Assembly (NCBI RefSeq): GCF_014651135.1
Contig: NZ_BMWH01000029.1
Location: 1-64,000 of the forward strand
Source of the DNA: Streptomyces echinoruber
GTDB lineage: Bacteria > Actinomycetota > Actinomycetes > Streptomycetales > Streptomycetaceae
DNA length: 64,000 nucleotides
Direction of reading: 5' to 3'
The position numbers were made by a program, and so were the translations under genes. Positions within the stretch are counted from its first letter, which is position 1, and each line of letters starts with the position of its first letter. The notes under the pieces are model-generated. The model worked only from the letters and a program-made list of their open reading frames with translations. It was not told the origin of the DNA and did not search any database. This document shows, piece after piece, positions 49,380-58,184 of the stretch.

Positions 49380-50753
49380 CTATGACGCCGACGTGGGAAC
49401 TTCGTAGCGCCGGAGCTGCAACGTCGCGTCCACCGAAGGATCGGCCGTCACGGGACGTGCCGTTCCGTACGGCGGGACTGCGGCCCGGTCGCTCTTGGCG
49501 AGCAGCGCGTCCTCCGCCTTGGTGATCTCCGCGCCGTTCTGCCGGGTTCCCCACTCGGTCTTGTTCAGCGTGGCCAGGGAGTACAGCCGGAGCGGCAACA
49601 GGAGACCGAGGTTGAGCAAGGCGTACAGCGGGGCACAGGCGAAGGTGAAGACCCGGTCGGCGAACGGTATGTCAATAGCCTTCCGCAGGTAGTGCAGAGA
49701 CCTGATCCAGGACATGAGACAGATGTAGCCGGTGTATCCAGCCAGGATCTTCCAGCTGGCGGGGTGCACGACGATCATGACCAGCGCGGCGAGCAGGGCG
49801 CTGGTGAACGCCACCCATGTGACGAGCTCCAGAAGGTTCAGCCACCAGAAGGTGCGGTGGGCGAACCTCAGGCGGACAGCCAGGAGGATGCCCTCGCGGA
49901 AGAACGACTTGCCCCAGCGGATCTGCTGGCGCACGTAGTGGCCGAGCTTCTCGGGGACGTCGGTCCAGCCCACCGCGGCGGGCTGGATGAGGGAACGGCC
50001 CTCGATCAGGCAGTAGTAGGTCAGGCGGCGGTCGTCGCCGAAGGTGGCGGGTTTGCCGAGGAAGCGCTGGTTGAGGAAGTCGTCGACATACTTGCGGGCA
50101 ACCCAGCCGCGGTATGCCGCCAGGGACCCGCACGCGCACAGGACCGAGCCGAGCCTGCTGTACGCGACGCGTTCGCCGAGGAAGGCGTTGACGTAGCGCA
50201 TGTCGATCAGACGGGTGAGCAGATTCACCGCCCGATTGTGGGCGAGCACGAGTCCCGTCACGCACGTGACCCGGCGGTGGCTGAAGGGACCCAGCAGCTC
50301 CTCCACCGCCCACTCGTCCAGGACCGTGTCGGAGTCGATGCACACATAGACGTCGGCGTCGGGAGCGTCCGCGAATCCCGCGGCCAGGCCGTGCCGCTTG
50401 CCCCGGTTCTCCGGGAAACGGATCAGGTTGATCGCGATCCCGGCTTCGTGGAACCGCGGCTTCAGAGCCGCGACGACCTGTTCGGCGTCGCGCGTCGTGG
50501 AACAGTCGTCCACCACGGTGAGGGAGCCCAGCGGCCGCTTCTGCGCCAGGAGCGACTCCAGGCACCGGCGGAGCATGGCCGGTGATTCGTTGTAGACCGT
50601 GATGACGCCGTGCAGCGTCAGCGCGTTCCCTCTGCGGGCGTCGCCGCGGCGCTTCCGCGCACGGCCGCGCCCGGGGCGGGGGATGGACAGCAGGAGTTTG
50701 AGCGCGAGGACGCAGCCGACGGCCATCCCGTACGTGGACAGGTGCAGGTTCAC
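49380..50753 (-). CDS. Hyaluronan synthase-like processive glycosyltransferase (GT2)
   Basis: A 457-aa membrane GT2 enzyme. N-terminal membrane helix (about residues 8-24), catalytic domain with VDDCS (81-85), DSDT (140-143), acceptor-binding GDDR (239-242) and processivity motif QQIRW (276-280), then about four membrane helices. The stretch around QQIRWGKSFFREG and the C-terminal LPLRLYSLATLNKTEWGTR are strikingly like S. pyogenes HasA (as I remember it), beyond general cellulose- or chitin-synthase similarity. The product would be GlcA/GlcNAc polymer if true to class; a GlcNAc-only polymer is the main alternative. Its GTG overlaps a 62-aa upstream ORF. Confidence 0.87.
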   Translation of the reverse strand: MNLHLSTYGMAVGCVLALKLLLSIPRPGRGRARKRRGDARRGNALTLHGVITVYNESPAMLRRCLESLLAQKRPLGSLTVVDDCSTTRDAEQVVAALKPRFHEAGIAINLIRFPENRGKRHGLAAGFADAPDADVYVCIDSDTVLDEWAVEELLGPFSHRRVTCVTGLVLAHNRAVNLLTRLIDMRYVNAFLGERVAYSRLGSVLCACGSLAAYRGWVARKYVDDFLNQRFLGKPATFGDDRRLTYYCLIEGRSLIQPAAVGWTDVPEKLGHYVRQQIRWGKSFFREGILLAVRLRFAHRTFWWLNLLELVTWVAFTSALLAALVMIVVHPASWKILAGYTGYICLMSWIRSLHYLRKAIDIPFADRVFTFACAPLYALLNLGLLLPLRLYSLATLNKTEWGTRQNGAEITKAEDALLAKSDRAAVPPYGTARPVTADPSVDATLQLRRYEVPTSAS

Positions 50754-50938
50754 GCCCTGTCACCTGCCGAGGCGGCCTCAACGACGCGGCGGATCCCCGC
50801 GAGAGGACCCGCCGCGAGGACGGCGCCGGTGACAGCGCGTTCCGCGCCGGCCGTTCGCCGGCCGGCCGGCGAACGGCCGGCCCCTCGGAAGACATGGGCG
50901 AACATGCCGGTTCGCGCAATCTGTCCGATTCCAGACAT
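50750..50938 (-). CDS. Small ORF coupled to the hyaluronan synthase-like gene
   Basis: A 62-aa ORF beginning MSGIGQIARTGMFAHVFRGA, with a strong GGGGGGAA site before the ATG. Its TGA overlaps the synthase GTG (GTGA), the usual sign of translational coupling. The middle (RSPAGRRTAGAER) is encoded by a 36-bp perfect palindrome. There is no known domain; the C-terminus (GAVLAAGPLAGIRRVVEAAS) is moderately hydrophobic. It may regulate the synthase or simply drive its translation. Confidence 0.6.
   Translation of the reverse strand: MSGIGQIARTGMFAHVFRGAGRSPAGRRTAGAERAVTGAVLAAGPLAGIRRVVEAASAGDRA
50846..50881. repeat. 36-bp perfect palindrome
   Basis: GCCGGCCGTTCGCCGGCC followed directly by its exact reverse complement. 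It lies inside the 62-aa ORF, 93 bp before the synthase start, and would form a very stable hairpin in the mRNA. Confidence 0.95.
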
Positions 50939-51221
50939 GGTTCCCCCCAGGTCGCGGAAAAGGATGTTCTAACGTGAAGAACTTGTGAGGGACGTGTATA
51001 TCATGCGGAGTTGTTGAAAGTAGAAAATCATTACGGGTTGATCACAGGGAGACATAGCCCCAGGTAACGGCCTTGTGGGCCTCCGTACGCTTCGGCGAAA
51101 CCGGTCCACAGGAGACCTGGCCGCAGCCGGCCTCGCGCCGCCCTCGCCGCGCCCCGCGGGGCGACACCCGCCTGCTGACGCAGGATCACATCCGTCCCGA
51201 CAGTCATGAACGGAGTCCCGT
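50939..51221. promoter_or_regulatory. AT-rich divergent promoter region of the glycopolymer genes
   Basis: The stretch from about 50960 to 51050 (AAAAGGATGTTC, GTGTATATCATG, GAAAGTAGAAAATCATTACG) is much richer in A and T than the rest of the window. It separates the synthase operon from UDP-glucose dehydrogenase. TTCTAACGTGAAGAA is a partial inverted repeat within it. Confidence 0.5.
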
Positions 51222-52532
51222 ATGCAGGGCACTGCCCGGAGCATCGCCGTCTTCGGTGCCGGTTACATCGGACTGGTCACCGCCGCCTGCTTCGCCCACT
51301 TGGGCCACCGGGTCGTCGTCCGCGACATTCAGCCCGAACGCATTCGCCTGCTGAACGCCGGAGACGTGCCCATCTACGAACCGGGCCTGGGTGATCTGCT
51401 GGCCGACAACAAGGAGCGTCTGAGCTACACCCTGGACGCCGCGGAGGCGGTCCACGACGCGGAAGTCGCCTACATCTGCGTCGACACTCCGCCCACCGCC
51501 TCCGGGGACGCCGACCTCTCCCGCGTCTGGGCCGTCGTCGAGGCTCTCAAGGACGCCGACCACCTCAACGCCGTCGTCGTCAAATCGACCGTGCCGGTCG
51601 GCACCGGCGCGCGCATCCGGGCCGCCCTCGACAAGGCCGGCCTCGGGCACGTCGGTTACGCGTCCAACCCGGAGTTCACCGCCGAAGGCCGCGCCGTCAC
51701 CGACTTCCTCCACCCCGACCGCATCGTCATCGGAACCTCCGACCACGCCACCGCCGCGCTGCTGGCCGAGCTGCACGCCGGCATCGACGGCCCCGTCCAG
51801 CACATGGACGTCGCCTCCGCCGAAATGGTCAAGCTCGCCTCCAACGCCCTGCTCGCCACGAAGATCACCTTCATCAACGAGATAGCCACCCTCTGTGAGG
51901 CGACCGGCGCCGACGTCACCCGCGTGGCCGACGCCGTCGGCATGGACCACCGTCTCGGCCGCCACTTCCTCAACGCCGGGCTCGGTTACGGCGGGTCCTG
52001 TTTCCCCAAGGATTCCCGTGCCCTGCGCGCCATGGCCAGCAACACCGGTTACTCCTTCCAGCTCCTCAACGCCGTCATCGAGGTCAACGACCTCCAGCCC
52101 CGCCGCGCCGTCCAGCGCCTGAAGACCGAACTCGGCACCCTCGCCCAGCGGCGCGTGGCCCTGCTCGGCATGACCTTCAAACCCGGCACCGACGACATGC
52201 GCGAAGCCCCCAGCACCGTCCTGGCCTGCCGCCTCCTCGCCGAAGGCGCCCTCCTCACCTGCTGGGATCCCATGGCACGCCCGGCCGACGCCGCGCCCTG
52301 GAACGCGGTGGAGCGCCGCCCCACCGTCGTCGAAGCCCTCGCCGGCGCAGACGCCGCCATCGTCGTCACCGAATGGCCCCAGCTCCACGACGTGGACTGG
52401 GAACAGGCGCGCTCCGCCATGCGCAACCCACTGCTCTTCGACGGGCGCAACATGTTCGATCCTCACGCCCTCGCACGTGCCGGCTACACCTGTATGAGCG
52501 TGGGACGCGCCACGGTCCGGCCCCGGTGCTGA
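51222..52532 (+). CDS. UDP-glucose 6-dehydrogenase
   Basis: A 436-aa enzyme that oxidises UDP-glucose to UDP-glucuronate with two NAD+. NAD-binding GAGYIGLVTA (residues 12-21), VDTPPT, KSTVPVGTG, NPEFTAEGRAV, the catalytic Cys in GYGGSCFPKDSRAL (about residue 260) and the C-terminal FKPGTDDMREAPS are all intact. It is divergent from a hyaluronan-synthase-like gene, whose second substrate it would make, exactly the HasA/HasB pairing. The ATG at 51222 follows CGGAG. Confidence 0.94.
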   Translation: MQGTARSIAVFGAGYIGLVTAACFAHLGHRVVVRDIQPERIRLLNAGDVPIYEPGLGDLLADNKERLSYTLDAAEAVHDAEVAYICVDTPPTASGDADLSRVWAVVEALKDADHLNAVVVKSTVPVGTGARIRAALDKAGLGHVGYASNPEFTAEGRAVTDFLHPDRIVIGTSDHATAALLAELHAGIDGPVQHMDVASAEMVKLASNALLATKITFINEIATLCEATGADVTRVADAVGMDHRLGRHFLNAGLGYGGSCFPKDSRALRAMASNTGYSFQLLNAVIEVNDLQPRRAVQRLKTELGTLAQRRVALLGMTFKPGTDDMREAPSTVLACRLLAEGALLTCWDPMARPADAAPWNAVERRPTVVEALAGADAAIVVTEWPQLHDVDWEQARSAMRNPLLFDGRNMFDPHALARAGYTCMSVGRATVRPRC

Positions 52533-52786
52533 ACCCGCTGCCGGCCCTTTCCTCCTTCAGCCGGCAGTACCAGGACCGCCGGCCTTCCGGCAGTCTTCGC
52601 ACCCACGGCAAGCCGTGCGGACCCTCCCCGGGGACAGCATCCACCGCCCGGGCACATGCCCACCGCCGGACGCCGGATCGCCGGCTTGTTCCAGATCGCC
52701 GTCGCCCAGCATCCGGCTGACCCGGACCGAAAGCGGGAAAGGACCGAAGGCCGTCCGCCGGCCTTCCGTCGCTTACGCTCATACGC

Positions 52787-53707
52787 ATGACCAGCGACGA
52801 CACCGCACCGCCCGCCCGCGCCCTGCAGACCTGCGCCGCGCTCACCCCGGACCAGGCCGAGGCCGTGTCCGGGCTGCTCGCCGAGGCCGCCCGTGTGGAC
52901 GGGCAGCAGGCGGTGTCGGAGCAGGGCAGGCTGGCGCTGCGCGGCGGCGAACGCCCGGGCGTCTCCCACCTGTTGCTCACCGTCGGCGGCGAACTCGTCG
53001 GTTACGCCCAGCTCGAGGACACCGACCCGGTGGAGGCGCCGGCCGCCGAGCTGGTCGTCCACCCCGCGCACCGCGGCCACGGCCACGGCCGGGCGCTCGG
53101 CACCGCCCTGCTGAACGCCTCGGGCCGGCGGCTGCGGGTGTGGGCGCACGGCGGGCACCCGGCCGCCCGGCACCTCGCCCAGGTGCTCGGCCTCATCCTC
53201 TTCCGCGAACTGCGGCAGATGCGGCGGTCGTTGGACGACTTCGACGCGCCCGAACCGCAGCTTCCGCCCGGCGTGACCGTCCGCACCTTCGTGCCCGGGC
53301 AGGACGACGCGGCCTGGCTCGCCGTCAACGCCGAGGCCTTCGCGCACCACCCCGAGCAGGGCTCCCTCACCCAGCGCGACCTCGACGACCGCAAGGCCGA
53401 GCCGTGGTTCGACCCCCGGGGCTTCTTCCTCGCCGAACGCGACGGTGAACTGGCCGGCTTCCACTGGACCAAGGTCCACGCCGAGGAGCAGCTCGGCGAG
53501 GTGTACGTCGTCGGGGTGCGCCCCGGCGCCCAGGGCGGCGGCCTCGGCCGGGCCCTCACCACCATCGGCCTGCGCCACCTCAAAGCGCAGGGGCTGCCCA
53601 CGGCGATGCTGTACGTCGACGCCGACAACAAGGCGGCGGTGTCGGTGTACGAGCGGCTGGGGTTCCGGACGTACGAGACGGACCTGATGTACCGGACGGA
53701 GACCTGA
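52787..53707 (+). CDS. mshD: Mycothiol synthase
   Basis: A 306-aa protein with tandem GNAT domains (about residues 10-140 and 155-300). It acetylates the Cys amino group of Cys-GlcN-Ins in the last step of mycothiol synthesis. The N-terminal domain has the acetyl-CoA loop VVHPAHRGHGHGRALGTALL; the active C-terminal domain has VVGVRPGAQGGGLGRALTTI and the terminal YERLGFRTYETDLMY. Both domains look intact and the length is typical for MshD. Confidence 0.95.
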   Translation: MTSDDTAPPARALQTCAALTPDQAEAVSGLLAEAARVDGQQAVSEQGRLALRGGERPGVSHLLLTVGGELVGYAQLEDTDPVEAPAAELVVHPAHRGHGHGRALGTALLNASGRRLRVWAHGGHPAARHLAQVLGLILFRELRQMRRSLDDFDAPEPQLPPGVTVRTFVPGQDDAAWLAVNAEAFAHHPEQGSLTQRDLDDRKAEPWFDPRGFFLAERDGELAGFHWTKVHAEEQLGEVYVVGVRPGAQGGGLGRALTTIGLRHLKAQGLPTAMLYVDADNKAAVSVYERLGFRTYETDLMYRTET

Positions 53708-54543
53708 CCGCCGGCTCCTGGTCTGGGTGCCCCGGGGCCCCCGGGCTCCCCGGGGCATCCGGGCTCCCCGCGGGGTCTCGGCCTCCGGGCGTCCCAGACC
53801 CCCGGGCGCCTCAGCCCCCTGGGCGCCTCAGGTCCCCCGCGGCGGAGACGCCCCTCCCCAGGCGGGACGGGCGCCGAGCAGGACGGCCGCCGCCTTACGG
53901 TGGCGGGTCCGCCGGTGATCACGGCCTGCGGGCGCGTTCCGTGCGTTCCGCGCGCTCCCGTGCTCACGCCGGCGGCTCCGCACGGCCGGAAACGGCTCCT
54001 GCGCGCCGTCGCCACCGGTGTCCGTGCCGTGCGCCGCCCGCGCGGGCGGGTGTGGTGCGCCACGGCGCACGCCGCCGGTACGGCTCCCCGCGGGCGCGCC
54101 GGCCCCGCGCCGCCGCGACGGCCCGCGACGGCCCGCGTCAGCCCTCGTCGCTCCCGGTCCCGCCCGCGCCTTTCCACCGGACGAGCCGGCCCTCGCCGCT
54201 CCCGCCCAGTCCGGGGACCGGTCCCCCACGGTCCTAGAACCGGTCCCGCACGGTCCGGGGAGAGGACGAAGACCTCACACGACGTCAACGGAGAGAACAC
54301 GACCCGTCACTCTGTGCGACACCCCGAAGTCCCCGCGAGCCGTCCCCGGATATCCCGCACGTCATGTCCCCGTAACCGCTGATTCAGACTGCCTTGCGAG
54401 GCTCGGCCAATGACGCCGCCGTGCCAGAGCCTTCACCCCCTCCCGAGGGGGCCGCGGGGAACGGGGACGCCCGCAGGATCGCCGCGCTCCCGCATCCCCG
54501 CTCCAACGCGCCTGACACGCTCCCCGCGCGGAAGAATGGGTTC
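53708..54543. other. Gene-free interval before ppk
   Basis: About 835 bp. The first 130 bp hold degenerate CCCCGGGC/GGGCTCCCC repeats. The rest contains only open frames with random-looking, Arg/Pro-rich translations. The ppk promoter must be here, but I could not find tandem GTTCACC-type PHO boxes by eye. Confidence 0.5.
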
Positions 54544-56889
54544 ATGAGCCAGCAGAACGCCCCGGCAGAGTCCCACCCGTCTCCCCGTACCGCCCGCAGG
54601 GGAGACCCTTCGGGTCGCGGCGCTGCTTCGCACGCCACCCCCCTCCAGGACGGCCGCTCCCTCCAGGACGGCCGCCCCCGTCCGGACGCCCAGCCGTCCG
54701 TGGGCTCCCTCGCCGCCCACCGGTCCCACACGGTCGCGGAGTCGGATCCGGGCACGGGTCTGGCCCCGGACCTCGACGCCGGCCTCGACACCTACGAGGA
54801 GGCCCGGCCCGAGGAGGTGGAGCTCCCGCAGGGCCGTTTCCTCGACCGGGAGCGCAGCTGGCTGCAGTTCAACGAGCGCGTCCTGGAGCTGGCCGAGGAC
54901 CCCGCCACCCCGCTGCTGGAACGCGCCAACTTCCTCGCGATCTTCGCCAGCAACCTGGACGAGTTCTTCATGGTCCGCGTCGCCGGCCTGAAGCGCCGTA
55001 TCGCCACCGGCGTGGCCACCCGCTCCGCGTCCGGCCTGCAGCCGCGCGAGGTGCTGGAGATGATCTGGGCCCGCTCGCGCGAGCTGATGGCCCGGCACGC
55101 GGCCGCCTTCCAGGAGGACGTCGCGCCCGCCCTCGCCGAGGAGGGCATCCACATCGTCCGCTGGCAGGAGCTGGACGACAAGGAGCAGGCCCGCCTGGGC
55201 ACCCTGTTCCGCAACCAGATCTTCCCGGTGCTGACCCCGCTGGCGGTCGACCCGGCGCACCCCTTCCCCTACATCTCCGGCCTCTCCCTCAACCTCGCGG
55301 TCGTCGTGCGCAACCCCGTCACCGGGCACCGCCACTTCGCCCGCGTCAAGGTGCCGCCGCTGCTCTCCCGCTTCCTGGAGAGCTCCCCGGGCCGCTACGT
55401 CCCCATCGAGGACGTCATCGCCGCCTACCTGGAGGAGCTGTTCCCGGGCATGGAGGTGCTGGAGCACCACACCTTCCGCCTCACCCGCAACGAGGACCTG
55501 GAGGTGGAGGAGGACGACGCCGAGAACCTGCTGCAGGCCCTGGAGAAGGAGCTCATGCGGCGCCGTTTCGGCCCGCCGGTGCGCCTGGAGGTGGAGGAGT
55601 CCATCGACCGGGAGGTGCTCGACCTCCTGGTGCGCGAGCTGAAGATCAGCGAGGCCGAGGTCTACCCGCTGCCCGGCCCGCTCGACCTGACCGGCCTGTT
55701 CCGCATCGCCGCCCTGGACCGGCCCGAGCTGAAGTACCCGAAGTTCGTCGCCGGCACCCACCGCGACCTGGCGGAGGTCGAGTCGGCCTCCCCGCCGGAC
55801 ATCTTCGCCGCGCTGCGCAGCCGCGACGTGCTGCTGCACCACCCCTACGACTCCTTCTCCACCTCGGTGCAGGCGTTCCTGGAGCAGGCGGCGGCCGACC
55901 CGGACGTGCTGGCCATCAAGCAGACCCTGTACCGCACCTCGGGCGACTCCCCCATAGTCGACGCGCTCATCGACGCCGCCGAGGCCGGCAAGCAGGTCCT
56001 GGTCCTGGTGGAGATCAAGGCCCGCTTCGACGAACACGCCAACATCAAGTGGGCGCGCAAGCTGGAGGAGGCCGGCTGCCACGTGGTCTACGGCCTGGTC
56101 GGCCTGAAGACCCACTGCAAGCTGTCGCTGGTGGTCCGCCAGGAGGGCGACACCCTGCGCCGCTACAGCCACGTCGGCACCGGCAACTACAACCCCAAGA
56201 CGGCCCGCCTCTACGAGGACCTCGGCCTGCTCACGGCCGACCCGCAGGTCGGCGCCGACCTCTCCGACCTGTTCAACCGGCTGTCCGGCTACTCGCGCCG
56301 CGAGACCTACCGGCGCCTGCTGGTGGCCCCCAAGTCCCTGCGCGACGGCTTGATCTCCCGCGTCCACCGCGAGATCAAGCACCACCGCGCCGGACGCCCC
56401 GCCTCCGTCCGCATCAAGGTCAACTCCATCGTCGACGAGGCGCTCATCGACTCCCTCTACCGCGCGTCCCAGGCGGGCGTGCCGGTGGACGTGTGGGTGC
56501 GCGGCATCTGCGCGCTGCGCCCGGGTGTCGCGGGCCTGTCGGAGAACATACGGGTCCGCTCCGTTCTCGGCCGCTTCCTGGAACACTCCCGGATCTTCGC
56601 CTTCGGCAACGGCGGCGAGCCGGAGGTGTGGATCGGCAGCGCCGACATGATGCACCGCAACCTCGACCGCCGGGTCGAGACGCTGGTCCGCATCGCGGAC
56701 CCGGCCCACCGCTCGGCCCTCAACCGGCTCCTGGAGACCGGCATGTCCGACACCACCGCCTCCTGGCACCTCGGCCCGGACGGCGAGTGGAGCCGGCACG
56801 CGACCGACGCGGACGGCCAACCCCTGCGCAACATCCAGGAGATGCTCATAGACGCCCGGAGGCGCCGGCGTGGCACAGCAACACCTTGA
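54544..56889 (+). CDS. ppk: Polyphosphate kinase 1
   Basis: A 781-aa enzyme that polymerises the ATP gamma-phosphate into polyphosphate and can run in reverse. Four domains are evident: N (FLDRERSWLQFNERVLELAE), head, and C1/C2. The autophosphorylated His lies in YSHVGTGNYN (about residue 543), and a second conserved His in GSADMMHRNLDRRVE (about 703). The first 100 residues are a disordered extension (LQDGRSLQDGRP duplication). The ATG at 54544 is chosen. Downstream CHAD and Nudix genes form a unit; in S. coelicolor ppk belongs to the phosphate-controlled set. Confidence 0.97.
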   Translation: MSQQNAPAESHPSPRTARRGDPSGRGAASHATPLQDGRSLQDGRPRPDAQPSVGSLAAHRSHTVAESDPGTGLAPDLDAGLDTYEEARPEEVELPQGRFLDRERSWLQFNERVLELAEDPATPLLERANFLAIFASNLDEFFMVRVAGLKRRIATGVATRSASGLQPREVLEMIWARSRELMARHAAAFQEDVAPALAEEGIHIVRWQELDDKEQARLGTLFRNQIFPVLTPLAVDPAHPFPYISGLSLNLAVVVRNPVTGHRHFARVKVPPLLSRFLESSPGRYVPIEDVIAAYLEELFPGMEVLEHHTFRLTRNEDLEVEEDDAENLLQALEKELMRRRFGPPVRLEVEESIDREVLDLLVRELKISEAEVYPLPGPLDLTGLFRIAALDRPELKYPKFVAGTHRDLAEVESASPPDIFAALRSRDVLLHHPYDSFSTSVQAFLEQAAADPDVLAIKQTLYRTSGDSPIVDALIDAAEAGKQVLVLVEIKARFDEHANIKWARKLEEAGCHVVYGLVGLKTHCKLSLVVRQEGDTLRRYSHVGTGNYNPKTARLYEDLGLLTADPQVGADLSDLFNRLSGYSRRETYRRLLVAPKSLRDGLISRVHREIKHHRAGRPASVRIKVNSIVDEALIDSLYRASQAGVPVDVWVRGICALRPGVAGLSENIRVRSVLGRFLEHSRIFAFGNGGEPEVWIGSADMMHRNLDRRVETLVRIADPAHRSALNRLLETGMSDTTASWHLGPDGEWSRHATDADGQPLRNIQEMLIDARRRRRGTATP

Positions 56890-58129
56890 CCCGACGGACC
56901 CGGCCGCCGGGCCGTCCCCCAGGCTCTCGGCCTCTCCCCCGTTCGAGCGGGGAGATCCCCGGGAGCGGAGGGACCCCCGTGAGCGGAAGGACCCCCGTGG
57001 GCAGGTGGGCGCCCCCACCGCCGACGCCCTCGCGGACTATCTGCGGGCCCAGGCCACGGAGTTCCTCCGCGCGCTGCGCCTGCACCGGGAGAGCGGGGGC
57101 GGGGCCGGCCACGGCACCCGGGAGTCCGTCGAAGCGGCGCGCGCCCTGCGCCGCTCCGCCCGCCGTATCAGCGGCAGCCTGCACACCTTCCGCGCCGTCC
57201 TGGACCCCGACTGGTCCGATGAGGTGCGTCCCGAACTGGCGTGGGTGTCGGGCACGTTGGCGCTGGAGCACGCCTACGCGGCCCGTCTGGAGCGGCTGCT
57301 GGCGGCGCTGCACCGGCTGTCGGGCGCGGCCACGCCCGGGCAGGCGCGGGGCGTCGGCGCGGGCGGTCGTATCGCCGGGACAATGCGTGTCTCCCCGATA
57401 ACGGAGCAGCCGGTCGCGGGCGTTCGGGACCGAGCGGGGGCGGCGGCCGCGGCGGCCTCCGGCGGCACCGGCCCGGGCGTCCCCGCCGCGGCGCCCCCGG
57501 ACCGCGGCCACCTCACCGTGGGCGCGGCGAAGGCGGGCGCGCTGCTCGAACGCCGGCTCACCCTCGCCCGTACCCGGGCCCATTCCACGGCCCTGCAGGC
57601 GCTGGGCTCCAGCCGCTTCCACGCGGTCGCCGACAAGGTCGCCGTCCTGGCCAGCGAGGTCCCGCTGGCCCGCGCCGCGGCCGGCGCCGACCTGCGTCCG
57701 CTCGCCGCGGCGGCCGAGGAACGGCTCACGGCCGCGGTGGCCGCGCTGCCGCTGGTGACGGCGGGCAGCCCGTACAACGCGGCGGCGCTGCTGCACGGCC
57801 TGTCCGCGGACCCGAGCCCGCACCCGCAGGACGCCCCCTGGCACCAGGTCCGCCTGCTGCTGCGCCTGCACCGCTACGCCCGCGAGGTGCTGCTCGGCGA
57901 CGAGGCGTCCGCCGACCCGCGCCTGCTGGCCGCCGGCCAGGCCCTCGACCGGCACCGCGACGCCGCCGAGGCGGCCGCGGCGGCGGCCCAGGCGGCGCGC
58001 ACCCCCCGGATCGCCCCGGCGACGGCGTACGCCCTCGGCGTGCTCCACGCCGACCAGCGGCACGAGGTGGAGGCGGCCAGGTTCGCCTTCCAGCAGTCGT
58101 GGCAGAAGGAGGCCGTCGGCACCCCCTGA
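56870..58129 (+). CDS. CHAD-domain polyphosphate-binding protein
   Basis: A 419-aa alpha-helical CHAD protein: conserved His/Arg/Lys helices RALRLHRESG, ARALRRSARRISGSLHTFRA, and in the C-terminal half HQVRLLLRLHRYAREVLLG. CHAD domains bind polyphosphate in a basic channel. The GTG start lies inside the ppk 3' end (20-bp overlap), so the two are translationally coupled, which fits a PPK partner or polyP granule protein. The region around residues 15-45 (ERGDPRERRDPRERKDPRG) derives from short repeats and a palindromic element. Confidence 0.9.
   Translation: MAQQHLDPTDPAAGPSPRLSASPPFERGDPRERRDPRERKDPRGQVGAPTADALADYLRAQATEFLRALRLHRESGGGAGHGTRESVEAARALRRSARRISGSLHTFRAVLDPDWSDEVRPELAWVSGTLALEHAYAARLERLLAALHRLSGAATPGQARGVGAGGRIAGTMRVSPITEQPVAGVRDRAGAAAAAASGGTGPGVPAAAPPDRGHLTVGAAKAGALLERRLTLARTRAHSTALQALGSSRFHAVADKVAVLASEVPLARAAAGADLRPLAAAAEERLTAAVAALPLVTAGSPYNAAALLHGLSADPSPHPQDAPWHQVRLLLRLHRYAREVLLGDEASADPRLLAAGQALDRHRDAAEAAAAAAQAARTPRIAPATAYALGVLHADQRHEVEAARFAFQQSWQKEAVGTP
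56914..56960. repeat. Palindromic intergenic-type repeat, copy 3, in the CHAD gene
   Basis: CGTCCCCCAGGCTCTCGGCC...CGAGCGGGGAGATCCCC matches the inverted form of copies 1 and 2 and is translated as part of the CHAD N-terminus. Confidence 0.6.
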
Positions 58130-58184
58130 CCCGGCCGGCCCCCGCCGGCCGGGCGTCCCCCGCCCCGAGGAGGCGTGAACACCG

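Noticed and set aside
54300..54543. PHO box upstream of ppk
   Set aside because: I looked for two GTTCACC-type units spaced 11 bp and saw none; nor at 61030-61106. A weak GTTCACC...GGTTACC pair near 58965-58985 (minus) has the wrong 14-bp spacing.
54433..57018. Minus-strand open frame of over 850 codons opposite ppk
   Set aside because: Shadow of ppk, which has all catalytic residues; the antisense translation is Val/Gly/Asp/Arg low complexity.
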